A stretch of DNA of 64,000 nt from Paenibacillus_Z sp042653205. GTDB taxonomy: Bacteria; Bacillota; Bacilli; Paenibacillales; Paenibacillaceae. The notes below the pieces were generated by a model that saw only the letters and a program-made list of their open reading frames with translations, had not been told where the DNA came from and did not search any database. The position numbers were made by a program, and so were the translations under genes. The stretch's first letter is position 1; each line of letters starts with the position of its first letter. This document shows positions 44,617-53,411 of the stretch, piece after piece. The DNA lies in assembly GCF_042653205.1 (NCBI RefSeq), contig NZ_JBHSHY010000004.1:147160-211159 (forward strand), read 5' to 3'.

Positions 44617-44758
44617 TATAGAAGGGGAATCTTGAAGCTGCAGGAATTAGGCGGATGTGCCTTTTTTCGGGCGGCGGGACAGGAATCGGGCATCCTTCCG
44701 GCGAAGTGACAACCTGATTACGTCCGGAAATCCGGATTCGAAAGGGGAACGCAACAAG

Positions 44759-46369
44759 ATGACGTTCGATTTGACGCATGATCCATATCCGTCGCGGCGT
44801 ACGGCGGTCGTGGCTAGAAAAGGGATGGTCGCGGCTTCGCAGCCGCTGGCCGCGCAGGCGGGACTGCGCATGCTGCAGCAGGGCGGCAACGCGGTCGACG
44901 CGGCGATCGCGACGGCAGCCTGCCTGACGGTCGTCGAGCCGACGGCCAACGGCATCGGCGGGGATGCCTTCGCCATCGTGTGGCAGGAAGGCCGGCTGCA
45001 CGGGTTGAACGCGAGCGGCCGCTCGCCGATGGCGCTGACGCCGGACGCGGCGCGGGAACGCGGCGCCCGCGAGAGCATGCCGGTCGACGGCTGGCTCCCG
45101 GTGACCGTGCCGGGCGCGCCGTCCGCTTGGGCGGCGCTGTCGGAGCGGTTCGGCCGGCTGCCGTTCGCGGCGCTGCTCAAGCCGGCCGTGGAGTATGCCC
45201 GCGACGGCTACGCGGTGACGCCGGAGCTCGGCGCGACCTGGGCCCGGTCCTTCCGGGCCTGGGAGGCGAAGGCCGGCGATCCGCTGTTCGCGGAGTGGTT
45301 CCGCGTGTTCGCGCCGGAGGGCCGGGCGCCGAAGCCGGGCGAGACGTGGCGCTCGCCGGACCACGCGCGGACGCTGGAGGCGATCGCCGCGTCGAAGGGC
45401 GAGGCGTTCTACCGCGGCGAGCTCGCAGAAGCGATCGACCGGTTCGCGCGCGAAACCGGCGGCTTGCTCCGCGCGGCGGATTTGGCGGCGCATTGTCCGG
45501 AATGGACGGATCCGATCTCCGTCCGGTACCGGGGCTACGACGTATGGGAAATGCCGCCGAACGGCCAGGGGCTCGTCGCGCTCATGGCGCTGAACGTTCT
45601 GGACGGCATCCCGCTGGCGCATAAGGACGCGATCGAGACGGTTCACGCCCAGATCGAAGCGCTCAAGCTGGCCTTCGTCGACGGCCGTCAGCATATTACG
45701 GAGCCGGCATGGATGAAGGCGAGCGTGGAGGAGCTGCTGTCGCCGGCTTACGCGGCGCAGCGGCGGCAGTTGATCGGCGAGCAGGCGGTCATGCCTGCGC
45801 CGGGCCGGCTGCCGAGCGGCGGCACCGTTTATTTGGCGGCGGCCGACGGCGAAGGGAACATGGTCTCGTTCATTCAGAGCAACTACCGGGGCTTCGGCTC
45901 CGGGCTGGTCGTACCGGGAACGGGCATCGCGCTGCAAAACCGGGGCTCATCGTTCTCGCTGGATCCCGGCCACGCGAACGTCGTGGCACCCGGCAAGCGG
46001 CCGTTCCATACGATCATTCCCGGGTTTCTCACGAAGGACGGGGCGCCGATCGGCCCGTTCGGCGTCATGGGCGGCTTCATGCAGCCGCAGGGCCACCTGC
46101 AGGTCGTCTCGAACCTGATCGACTTCGGCCTCCATCCGCAGGCTGCGCTGGATGCGCCGCGCTGGCAGTGGCTCGAAGGCCGGAAGGTCGCCATCGAGAC
46201 CGGCTTCCCGGATCATTTGGCCCGGCAGCTGGAGCAGCGCGGGCATCAGATTCAGCTGCTGCTCGACCGCAAGGCGTTCGGCTGCGGCCAGATCATTTGG
46301 CGCGACCCGAGCGGCGCGCTCATCGGCGGCACCGAGCCGCGGACGGACGGCTGCGTGGCGGCTTGGTAG
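44759..46369 (+). CDS. Gamma-glutamyltransferase-family enzyme
   Basis: A 536-residue Ntn-hydrolase precursor. The small subunit should start at Thr356 (GGTVYLAAADGEGN), the self-cleaving nucleophile; the large subunit shows AIATAACLTVVEPTANGIGGD. Further conserved parts are NRGSSFSLDPGH and FGVMGGFMQPQGH. There is no signal peptide, so it may be a cytoplasmic GGT-like acylase such as those acting on cephalosporins or glutathione analogues. ATG 44759 follows AAAGGGGAA; the frame is open back to 44657. Its last ~48 bp are repeated twice downstream. Confidence 0.9.
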   Translation: MTFDLTHDPYPSRRTAVVARKGMVAASQPLAAQAGLRMLQQGGNAVDAAIATAACLTVVEPTANGIGGDAFAIVWQEGRLHGLNASGRSPMALTPDAARERGARESMPVDGWLPVTVPGAPSAWAALSERFGRLPFAALLKPAVEYARDGYAVTPELGATWARSFRAWEAKAGDPLFAEWFRVFAPEGRAPKPGETWRSPDHARTLEAIAASKGEAFYRGELAEAIDRFARETGGLLRAADLAAHCPEWTDPISVRYRGYDVWEMPPNGQGLVALMALNVLDGIPLAHKDAIETVHAQIEALKLAFVDGRQHITEPAWMKASVEELLSPAYAAQRRQLIGEQAVMPAPGRLPSGGTVYLAAADGEGNMVSFIQSNYRGFGSGLVVPGTGIALQNRGSSFSLDPGHANVVAPGKRPFHTIIPGFLTKDGAPIGPFGVMGGFMQPQGHLQVVSNLIDFGLHPQAALDAPRWQWLEGRKVAIETGFPDHLARQLEQRGHQIQLLLDRKAFGCGQIIWRDPSGALIGGTEPRTDGCVAAW

Positions 46370-46700
46370 CGCGGGGGCGGGAGCCGAAGCGCCATTGCGG
46401 GGCAGGTGCGGTGGTGCGCCATCGCGGGATAGGTGCGGCCGATGCGTCGCCGCTTGAGCGGCCCGGATCGGCGGCACCGAGCCGCGGACGGATGGCTGCG
46501 TGGCGGCTTGGTAGCGGGGGCGGGAGCCGAAGCGCCATTGCGGGGCAGGCGCGGCCGATACGCCGCCGCTGAGCGGCCCGGATCGGCGGCACGAGCCGCG
46601 GACGGACGGCTGCGTGGTGGCTTGGTAGCGGGGGCGGGAGCCGAAGCGCCATTGCGGGGCAGGCGCGGCCCGGCTTTCGGCCTTATTGTGGGATACGCCG
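46322..46700. repeat. Repeated copies of the GGT gene 3' end
   Basis: The last ~48 bp of the GGT gene plus ~60 bp after it (starting ATCGGCGGCACCGAGCCG) recur from 46467 and 46582, 115 bp apart and about 95% alike by eye. Each copy still carries the TGGCTTGGTAG end with stop. A common tail (GAAGCGCCATTGCGGGGCAG) follows each copy and recurs at ~47033. These are non-coding duplicated gene ends. Confidence 0.8.
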
Positions 46701-46707
46701 CCGTTTA

Positions 46708-46887
46708 AGCGGACAGGAGCGCCGTTATTTCCCTAAAAGCGCCGATTTTGACATTTTCGCGGCCACAGGAGCCGCTATTGGTACTGAAACCTAGCAATAA
46801 GGCGCAGATCCGAACCAATAAGCGCTCCTGTGGCCGCAGAAGTCCGAATATCGGGCAATCGGCCGAAATAGCGGCTCTGGTGTCCGC
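46708..46887. repeat. 180-bp four-box palindromic element, copy 1
   Basis: Box A AGCGGACAGGAGCGCCGTTA (46708), box B GCGGCCACAGGAGCCGCTAT (46759), inverted box C ending CTCCTGTGGCCGC (46837) and inverted box D ending TCTGGTGTCCGC (46887). Outer boxes A/D and inner boxes B/C pair as nested imperfect inverted repeats, and each box can also fold on itself. A single 42-bp unit (46906-46947) and a hydrolase gene fragment follow. The element and its downstream 60 bp are nearly identical to copy 2. There is no open frame of note. Confidence 0.8.
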
Positions 46888-46932
46888 AAAATCGGAGCAC
46901 AGCCGGTGCGGAAGCGGAGCGGAGCTAAATTG

Positions 46933-47028
46933 CCGACGTGGATCCCGGGCATCTGCCGATGTTGAGCGACCCGGGAGGGCTGCGCGCGATTTTGACGGCG
47001 TTTCGGGCGGAATTGGCAGGGGCAGGCG
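46933..47028 (+). pseudogene. Copied 3' fragment of the 47944 alpha/beta hydrolase gene
   Basis: This stretch reads DPGHLPMLSDPGGLRAILTA and then FRAELAGA, almost identical to the C terminus of the hydrolase ending at 48693. Only about 31 codons are present, without start. The join lies at GGATCCCGG, which resembles GGATACCGG in the parent gene and the unit border of the 42-bp array. It is a displaced gene end, not a gene. Confidence 0.8.
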
Positions 47029-47117
47029 CCGAAGTGCCATTGCGGGGCAGGCGCGGCCCATGCAACGCCGCTTGAGCGTCCGGCTTTTTCGGCCCTATTG
47101 TCGGGCTGCGTCGCTTG

Positions 47118-47296
47118 AGCGGACAGGAGAGCCGTTATTGCCCAAAATCGCCGATTTTGGCTTTTTCGCGGCCACAGGAGCCGCTATTGGCACTGAAACC
47201 TAGCAATAAGGCGCAGATCCGAACCAATAAGCGCTCCTGTGGCCGCAGAAGTCCGAATATCGGGCAATCGGCCGAAATAGCGGCTCTGGTGTCCGC
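47118..47296. repeat. 180-bp four-box palindromic element, copy 2
   Basis: Same four boxes in the same order and orientation as copy 1. Copies 1 and 2, with their downstream flanks (to 46950 and 47358), form a ~240-bp direct repeat with few differences. An eight-unit 42-bp array starts 20 bp after box D. Confidence 0.82.
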
Positions 47297-47316
47297 AAAA
47301 TCGGAGCACAGCCGGT

Positions 47317-47658
47317 GCGGAAGCGGAGCGGAGCTAAATTGCCGACGTGGATCCCGGCGCGGAGGCGCAGCGGAGCTAAATGCCGTCGCGGATCCCGGTG
47401 CGGAGGCGCAGCGGAGCTAATTGCCGACGCGGATCCCGGCGCGGATGCACAGCGGAGCAAAATTGCCGTCGCGGATCTCGGCGCGGATGCGCAGCGGAGC
47501 TAAATTGTCGTCGCGGGTCCGGGCGCGGAAGCGGAGCGGAGCTAAATGCCGTCGCGGATCCCGGTGCGCGGGCGCAGCGGAGCAAAATTGCCGTCGCGGA
47601 TCCCGGCTCCGGCTCGTATGCGCAGCGGAGCAAAATGCCGTTCGCGGATTTCGGTTCG
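47317..47658. repeat. Tandem array of ~42-bp units, eight copies
   Basis: Units begin GCGGA(A/G/T)GC and run through AGCGGAGC(T/A)AAA, TTGCCGTCGC and GGATCCCGG, 41-46 bp each, with base changes and one-base length changes. Because lengths are not constant multiples of three, frames shift between units, so it is not a protein repeat. It has no unique spacers and is not a CRISPR array. Confidence 0.85.
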
Positions 47659-47756
47659 GCCCGTCCGCCGGACGCGAGACCGACAGATCAGGACCGCCGC
47701 GCGCTTCAACGCATCTCTCACCTAAACGCAAGCCGCCGCGACCGGTGGCGAGAGCA

Positions 47757-47796
47757 AGCCGGATGAGGCGTCCGCCTGGACGCGTTCATCCGGCTT
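47757..47796 (+). terminator. Hairpin after the array region
   Basis: AAGCCGGATGA pairs with TCATCCGGCTT around an inner GGCGTCC/GGACGC stem. The T-run is poor. It isolates the repeat region from the hydrolase gene. Confidence 0.45.
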
Positions 47797-47943
47797 GCCG
47801 TCCGTTTATTCGCCGCAACGTTCTCCCGACCCGCAGCCTCCAGCCGTTGACTGACAAGGGTTGTCACCTCCCGCTGCTACAATGGAGCCAGAGACGGGAA
47901 GTTTGCAGCGCAGCAGTGTACGAAGGACGAAGGAGGGCTCGGC

Positions 47944-48693
47944 ATGGCTGGCGAGGAGAGACGACTTAATGAAGAAATTGGCTTTTTGTTCGTGCATGGC
48001 GCAGGGCTGCGCGGGAGCGTCTGGACGGCGGTGACGGACGGGCTGGAGGCGCCGTCGCTCGCGGCGGACTATCCGCAGCGCGACGGTCCCGCGGCGGAGC
48101 GGCTGCGGCTCGGACTGGCCGATTACGCGGCGCATGTGCGGAAGCAAGCGGAAGCGTGGCGCGTCCGGCGGATCGTCGTCGTCGCGCATTCGATCGGCGG
48201 CGTCGCGGCGCTGCCGGCGGCGGCGGCTTTGGCCGGAGGGGGACGGCTGGCCGGCTTCGCGGCGGTCGGGGCGGCGGTTCCGCGGGCCGGCGGTTCGTGG
48301 CTGTCGGCGCTGCCGATGCCGAAGCGGGCGATCGTCGCCGCTTTGATGCGGCTGGTCGGCACGAAGCCGCCGGCGGCGGCGATCCGTGCTGGGCTGTGCG
48401 GTGGCTTGAGCGAGACGCAGGCGGAAGCCGTCGTGAACGGCTTCGTGCCGGAGGCGCGGCGCCTCTACACGGAGCCGTGCCGCGCGGCGGTGCCGGCTGT
48501 CCCGTCGGTCTATGTCAAGCTGACGCGGGACAAGGAGATCGATCCGCGACTGCAGGACCGCATGATCGCCAATCTGGCGCCGGGCCGCGTCGCCGCGCTG
48601 GATACCGGGCATCTGCCGATGTTGAGTGACCCGGGAGGGCTGTGCGCGATTTTGGCGGCGTTTCGGGCCGAATTGGCGGGGGCTGAGTTGTAA
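47944..48693 (+). CDS. Alpha/beta hydrolase
   Basis: A 249-residue soluble hydrolase with the oxyanion FLFVHGAG, nucleophile elbow AHSIGG (Ser), acid in RDKEID and base in TGHLPM. This is the common esterase/lipase triad; the substrate is unknown. GAAGGAGGG precedes the ATG. A near copy of its last ~31 codons lies 1.6 kb upstream (46933). Confidence 0.85.
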   Translation: MAGEERRLNEEIGFLFVHGAGLRGSVWTAVTDGLEAPSLAADYPQRDGPAAERLRLGLADYAAHVRKQAEAWRVRRIVVVAHSIGGVAALPAAAALAGGGRLAGFAAVGAAVPRAGGSWLSALPMPKRAIVAALMRLVGTKPPAAAIRAGLCGGLSETQAEAVVNGFVPEARRLYTEPCRAAVPAVPSVYVKLTRDKEIDPRLQDRMIANLAPGRVAALDTGHLPMLSDPGGLCAILAAFRAELAGAEL

Positions 48694-48814
48694 GGTTCGC
48701 GGTCAGCCGCTAAGATGGGGAAGAACGTGCAGGGAGCTCCTCGGGCGCGTGGGCATCGGCCTAGCGCTTGCGCGAACCTGCCTGCGAATACCCTGCGAAG
48801 GAGACGAGGACCTC

Positions 48815-49630
48815 ATGGGAGAATTCGAAACGATCGCGGCGACCCGCGAGCCCGTTACCATCGACCGCATCGCGCGGGATCTCGGCGCGCTCGGCGTGCA
48901 GGAAGGCGACGTTCTGCTCGTACACTCGTCGCTGTCCAGCATGGGCTGGGTGTGCGGCGGACCGCGAGCCGTCGTGATGGCGCTGCTGAAGGCGGTAGGC
49001 GCTGAAGGCACGATCGTCATGCCGGCCCAAAGCGGCGACTGGAGCGATCCGGCCGAATGGAACAACCCGCCCGTGCCGCGGGCGTGGCTCGAGACGATCT
49101 ACCGCGAAATGCCGGCGTTCGATCCGCTGACGACGCCGACGCGGGGCATGGGCAGGATCGCGGAGCTGTTCCGGACGTTCCCGGGAACGGTCCGGTCGGC
49201 GCATCCGCAGGTGTCGTTCTGCGCGAACGGCAAGCACGCCGCGGCCATCGTCGCGGAACATCCGCTGACGCCGCAGTTCGGCGAGGATTCGCCGCTTGGC
49301 AAGCTTTACCGGCTGCCGGAAGCGAAGGTGCTGCTGCTCGGCGCCGGCTATCATGCGTGCACCGCTTTCCATTTGGCCGAAACGCGGCTGGACCGCATGC
49401 CGGCGAAGCGGATGGGGACGGCGATGACCGAAGCGGGCGCGAGGACATGGAAGTGGTTCGACGACTTCGCCTACGATTCCGAGGATTTTCCGCTCGTCGG
49501 CGCGGAGCTGGACGCGCGCGGCATGCCGTCGCGCGGGGCGGTCGGCAGCGCGGACTGCCGGCTGTTAGGGCTGAAGGCCGGCGTGGACGCGGCCGAGGCG
49601 TGGCTGCGGGAGAACCGGCCCGGGCTGTGA
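48815..49630 (+). CDS. AAC(3)-family N-acetyltransferase
   Basis: A 271-residue protein of the Antibiotic_NAT family. It shows LLVHSSLSSMGWVCGG (acetyl-CoA site), PAQSGDWSDP, the loop RTFPGTVRSAHPQVSFCANG with the catalytic His region, and LLLGAGYHACTAFHLAE. Members move acetyl from acetyl-CoA to the 3-amino group of aminoglycosides. Chromosomal homologues in Paenibacilli may have other amine substrates, so resistance is not proven. ATG 48815 follows GGAGACGAGG. Its stop lies in the first unit of a tandem array. Confidence 0.87.
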   Translation: MGEFETIAATREPVTIDRIARDLGALGVQEGDVLLVHSSLSSMGWVCGGPRAVVMALLKAVGAEGTIVMPAQSGDWSDPAEWNNPPVPRAWLETIYREMPAFDPLTTPTRGMGRIAELFRTFPGTVRSAHPQVSFCANGKHAAAIVAEHPLTPQFGEDSPLGKLYRLPEAKVLLLGAGYHACTAFHLAETRLDRMPAKRMGTAMTEAGARTWKWFDDFAYDSEDFPLVGAELDARGMPSRGAVGSADCRLLGLKAGVDAAEAWLRENRPGL

Positions 49631-49862
49631 GAATTCCGCCGCCCCTGGCGGACAACCCGGCCGGGGTTGTGCGAATCCAGCCGTCCCTGGTGGACAACCC
49701 GGGCGTGGATGCGAGAATCCAGCCGCCCCTGTCGGAGAACCGGCCGGGGCTGTGAGAATTCCGCCGCCCCTGGCGGACAACCCGGCCGGGGCTGTGCGAA
49801 TCCAGCCGTCCCTGGTGGACAACCCGGGCGTGGATGCGAGAATCCAGCCGTCCCTGCCGGAT
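49626..49862. repeat. Tandem 42/42/41-bp repeat grown from the AAC(3) gene end
   Basis: Three related units form a 125-bp block that is repeated (49626 and 49751). The last codons of the AAC(3) gene (ENRPGL, stop) match the border of unit 3 and unit 1, so the array starts inside the gene. The rest of the gap to 50082 shows no clear signal beyond the ribosome site of the next gene. Confidence 0.85.
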
Positions 49863-50082
49863 TCCGACTGCGGAAGCGTTCCGACTTATGCAATCTGCTC
49901 CGAAGGGCTGTTCATCGGTCGATCCCCGGCGACCGTGAGCAGCCCTATTCGATTTTGTTGCGGGGCAGCCCGAAGCTCACGATAATTGGCGAAAATTCGG
50001 TCCAAAAATGGTAAATTGGGACTTCCGCCGTTCCTTCGATTCCGGTAACATGAATGAATCATACGAGAAATGAGGGACGGGT

Positions 50083-52518
50083 TTGCATCACGCGCACGGG
50101 ACTTACGATAAGATGCTGGTGTGGTTTTCTTACGCGGTGGCGGTCGTCGCCGCCTATACCGTCTTGGACCTGGTCGGGCGGATCAGCACGGCGAAAGGCG
50201 CTTCCCGCTGGGGGTGGCTGCTGTTCGGCGCGGCGGCGATGGGGCTTGGCATCTGGTCGATGCATTTCGTCGGCATGCTGGCGTTCTCGCTCGGCGTCCC
50301 GGTCGCCTACGACCTGGTGAAGGTCGTCCTGTCCGTCGCGGCGGCGATCGCCGCGTCGTTCGCCGGGCTGTTCGCGGTCGGCCGCAGCCGCCCGTCGGCG
50401 CCGCGGCTGCTCGCGGGCGGGCTGCTGCTCGCGACCGGGATATCGGCCATGCACTATACCGGCATGGCGGCGATGCAGATCGGCATTGCCTACGATCCGC
50501 CGCTGTTAGTCTGCTCGGTCCTGATCGCAGTGGCAGCCTCGCTCGCGGCAATGTGGCTGGCGTTCTACCTGCGCCGGGGCGGCGAGCGGAGCGGCGTCTG
50601 GAAGAAGCTCGGCGCCAGCCTGATCATGGGGGCCGCCGTCGCGGGGATGCATTATACGGGCATGCATGCCGCGCGGTTCGACCCGGCTGCCGCCTCGCTC
50701 GCCGCGCGCGGCCTGGTGCTGGACCGGACGTTCCTGCCCTACGTCATCGCGGTGGGCACGCTGTTCACGCTGGGCTTGTCCTTGTTCGGCATTTACGTCT
50801 CCAACCGGTTGTCTCGTCAGCACTCCGAGCTTCGGCAGAACGAGCATTGGTACAAGTCGCTGTTCGACAACAACCAGGACGCGATCGTCTCGATCGACAC
50901 CGCGCATCGCATCACGGGCTTCAACGCGGCGGCGGCCGAGGTGACGGGCTTGTCCGGCGAGTGGCTGCGGGGCCGCACGATCGAGGATCTGCTTCCGTAT
51001 ATCGCCGAGGAAGAGCGGGAACGGACGCGCGAGCAATTCCGAAGGTCGCTGGCCGGCGAGGCGCAGAGCTACCAGACGGCGATCGTCCATCGCGGCGGAG
51101 GACGCATCGAGCTGAGCGTCGTGAACGTGCCGGTCGTGCAGGACGGGGGCATCGTCGGGAGTTACATAATCGCCAAGGATGTGACGGAAGAGAAGGCAGC
51201 GAAGGAGAAAATCCAATACCTGGCCTTCCACGACGAGCTGACGGGGCTGCCGAACCGGCGGATGCTGAACCGGTCGCTCGCGGAGCTGATCGACGGCCGA
51301 GCCGAGCGCTTCTCCGTCATGGTGATGGACATGGACCGCTTTAAGCTGATCAACGATTCGCTTGGCCACACGTACGGGGATCAATTTTTGCAGGAAGTGA
51401 GCAAACGGATCTTGGCCTGCCTCGACGGCGAGCAGGCGACGCTGGCCCGGATGGGCGGCGACGAATTCACGCTGCTTTGCGACGGCCGGTACGGGAAGGA
51501 CGAGGCGGAGCGGTTCGCGAAGCGCATCATCGCGGCCGTCGGGGTGCCATTTCACCTAAAGGAGAACGACTTCTACGTGACGGCCAGCATCGGCATCGCC
51601 TTCTACCCGCAGGACGGGGAGGACGCGGTGCAGCTGCTCAAGAACGCCGATACGGCGATGTACCAGGTCAAGAAGAACGGGAAAAACGGCTTCCAATTCT
51701 ATACCGGGGAGCTGAATGCGCAGCTGCAGCATAAGATCGAGCTCGAGGTCGAGCTGCGGCAGGCGCTCGCGCGGGAGCAGCTGTACCTCGACCACCAGCC
51801 GCAGATCCGGACGGGCGACGGCCAACTCATCGGCGTCGAGGCGCTCGTCCGCTGGCTCCATCCGTCCAGAGGCGTCGTGTCGCCGGGCGTCTTCATCCCG
51901 ATCGCGGAGGAGACAGGCCTGATCCACGAGCTCGGCACGTGGGTGCTTCGGGAGGCGTGCCGGCAGATGAAGCGGTGGCACGAGGCGGGCGGCCCGCTCA
52001 TCGCGGTGTCCGTCAATCTGTCGACGCAGCAGTTTCACCAGCCGAATTTGGCGCAATACATCATGAATATATTGGAAGAAACTGGTCTGGCGCCGCAGTT
52101 CCTGGAGCTGGAGATCACCGAAAGCATGATGATGGACGCTTCGGTCTCGATCGGCATCCTGAACGAACTGACCGATTACGGCATCCGGATCAGCCTCGAC
52201 GACTTTGGCACGGGCTACAGCTCCCTCAGCTATCTCAAGCTGCTGCCGATCCACAAGCTGAAGATCGACCGCTCCTTCATCCGCGACATCACGGAGAACC
52301 GGAACGACAAGGCGATCGTGGCGACGATCATCGCGATGGCGCACCATTTGAACATGGACGTGATCGCGGAGGGCATCGAGACGAAGGAGCAGCTGGATAT
52401 TCTGACGGACAACGACTGCGAAAAAATCCAAGGGTATTACTACAGCCGTCCGCTGCCCGCGGCCGAGGTGGAGCAGACGTTCTTCGCGCCGATGCGCAGC
52501 GCGGCCCTGCAGCGCTGA
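50083..52518 (+). CDS. MHYT-PAS-GGDEF-EAL cyclic-di-GMP enzyme
   Basis: An 811-residue membrane protein. Seven helices (~1-240) carry three MHYT-type motifs (WSMHFVGM, AMHYTGM, GMHYTGM) thought to bind copper and sense oxygen, CO or NO. A PAS domain (~262-370) follows, then GGDEF with an intact GGDEF at 458-462 (c-di-GMP synthesis) and EAL with Glu586-Ala-Leu, DDFGTGYSS and KIDRSFI (hydrolysis). Both activities may exist. TTG 50083 behind GAGGGAC gives the usual short lead before helix 1; ATG 50113 is possible. Confidence 0.9.
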   Translation: MHHAHGTYDKMLVWFSYAVAVVAAYTVLDLVGRISTAKGASRWGWLLFGAAAMGLGIWSMHFVGMLAFSLGVPVAYDLVKVVLSVAAAIAASFAGLFAVGRSRPSAPRLLAGGLLLATGISAMHYTGMAAMQIGIAYDPPLLVCSVLIAVAASLAAMWLAFYLRRGGERSGVWKKLGASLIMGAAVAGMHYTGMHAARFDPAAASLAARGLVLDRTFLPYVIAVGTLFTLGLSLFGIYVSNRLSRQHSELRQNEHWYKSLFDNNQDAIVSIDTAHRITGFNAAAAEVTGLSGEWLRGRTIEDLLPYIAEEERERTREQFRRSLAGEAQSYQTAIVHRGGGRIELSVVNVPVVQDGGIVGSYIIAKDVTEEKAAKEKIQYLAFHDELTGLPNRRMLNRSLAELIDGRAERFSVMVMDMDRFKLINDSLGHTYGDQFLQEVSKRILACLDGEQATLARMGGDEFTLLCDGRYGKDEAERFAKRIIAAVGVPFHLKENDFYVTASIGIAFYPQDGEDAVQLLKNADTAMYQVKKNGKNGFQFYTGELNAQLQHKIELEVELRQALAREQLYLDHQPQIRTGDGQLIGVEALVRWLHPSRGVVSPGVFIPIAEETGLIHELGTWVLREACRQMKRWHEAGGPLIAVSVNLSTQQFHQPNLAQYIMNILEETGLAPQFLELEITESMMMDASVSIGILNELTDYGIRISLDDFGTGYSSLSYLKLLPIHKLKIDRSFIRDITENRNDKAIVATIIAMAHHLNMDVIAEGIETKEQLDILTDNDCEKIQGYYYSRPLPAAEVEQTFFAPMRSAALQR

Positions 52519-52648
52519 CGTAAGGGGCTGCCTGTGTCTGGCTGATGCCGCCGGCGTTCCCCGGAAAAGTTGCTCCCGGCCGCCGATTGAGGCACAATAG
52601 AAGGCATCGCAGCATCCTGCGCTAGACGGCATGAGAAGGAGGCGCCCC

Positions 52649-52951
52649 ATGGCATTCGGAGTGACGCGCGAGGAGCTGGCGCGCTGGAAGGCGGCGGCGT
52701 CGCGCGGCGAGATCGCCTACTTGACCCATTACTGGCTCGAGCCGCGTTTCCAGGGCATCAAGACCGTCACCAAGGTCGGCTGCGACGACCTCGAGAAGCT
52801 GGCCGCCTGGTGCCGGCGCAACGGGCTGGATCCGGCGTACATTCACCGCCGCAACCCGTTTCCGCACTTCGACCTGATCGGCGACAAGCAGGTGGAGATT
52901 CTAAAGCGGGAAGGGCTGTGGGACCAGCTGGAGCGCTTCAGGCTGGTGTAG
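52649..52951 (+). CDS. Small conserved protein, YneQ-like
   Basis: A 100-residue soluble protein (MAFGVTREELARWK, IAYLTHYWLEPRFQGIKTVT, KVGCDDLEKLAAWCRRNGLD) that resembles the uncharacterised Bacillus YneQ by memory of the family. The function is unknown. AAGGAGG precedes ATG 52649; an in-frame ATG at 52631 overlaps that site. Confidence 0.8.
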   Translation: MAFGVTREELARWKAAASRGEIAYLTHYWLEPRFQGIKTVTKVGCDDLEKLAAWCRRNGLDPAYIHRRNPFPHFDLIGDKQVEILKREGLWDQLERFRLV

Positions 52952-52998
52952 CCGGCGGCCTCGCGGCGCTTCGCCGCGGCCGGGCAAGCCTTGCGGAC

Positions 52999-53040
52999 AG
53001 GCGCCGTTTTCGCCCCATCGGGCGGAAGCGGCGCCTTTTT
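52999..53040 (+). terminator. Intrinsic terminator
   Basis: AGGCGCCG/CGGCGCCT and an inner CGCCC/GGGCG stem precede five T. Confidence 0.8.
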
Positions 53041-53090
53041 GGCTTGGCCGAGGGCTAGCCGGCGTCCGCCGAAGCAGGCGCCGGACGTCA

Positions 53091-53166
53091 GGGCCGGCCG
53101 CCGGCGCGGCTCCAGCTGCGCGGCGCTAGGGGGGCCGGCCGCCGGCGCGGCTCCAGCTGCGCGGCG
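53091..53166. repeat. Perfect 35-bp duplication with period 41
   Basis: GGGCCGGCCGCCGGCGCGGC plus 15 more bases occurs at 53091 and 53132. The period of 41 bp is close to the unit length of the arrays at 47317 and 49626. Confidence 0.8.
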
Positions 53167-53230
53167 TCGGAGTCGCCCAGCCGCCCGAACGGGGCCGCAA
53201 CGTTGAGGCGCGAGGGCCGACAGCCATCTG

Positions 53231-53410
53231 AGCGGCCAGGAGATCCGCTATTTCACGATTCTAGCGCATTTTTGACATTACGCGGCCACAGGAGCCGTTA
53301 ATCGCCTCCAAACAAGATAAATTGAGGGTCGAAGAGGAGAATAGCGGAATGTGTGGCCGCCAAACGCACAAAACGCTCGAAAACGCCAAAATAGCCGCTG
53401 TGGTGGCCGC
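53231..53410. repeat. 180-bp four-box palindromic element, copy 3
   Basis: Box A AGCGGCCAGGAGATCCGCTA (53231), box B GCGGCCACAGGAGCCGTTAA (53282), inverted box C ending ATGTGTGGCCGC (53360) and inverted box D ending GTGGTGGCCGC (53410). Between B and C the sequence differs fully from copies 1 and 2, while boxes and total length are kept. A 27-bp tandem array starts directly after box D. Confidence 0.8.
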
Positions 53411-53411
53411 G

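Noticed and set aside
46708..47296. IS element or classical MITE
   Set aside because: There is no transposase and no clear target-site duplication, and the inverted structure has four boxes rather than simple terminal repeats. It is kept as a repeat of unknown type.
47317..47658. Possible CRISPR array
   Set aside because: The whole unit repeats with small changes; there are no constant repeats with unique spacers and no cas genes. The same holds for the 27-, 33- and 42/41-bp arrays.
48626..48814. A 63-codon extension of the AAC(3) protein
   Set aside because: It overlaps the upstream hydrolase gene in another frame; the GGAGACGAGG site supports 48815.
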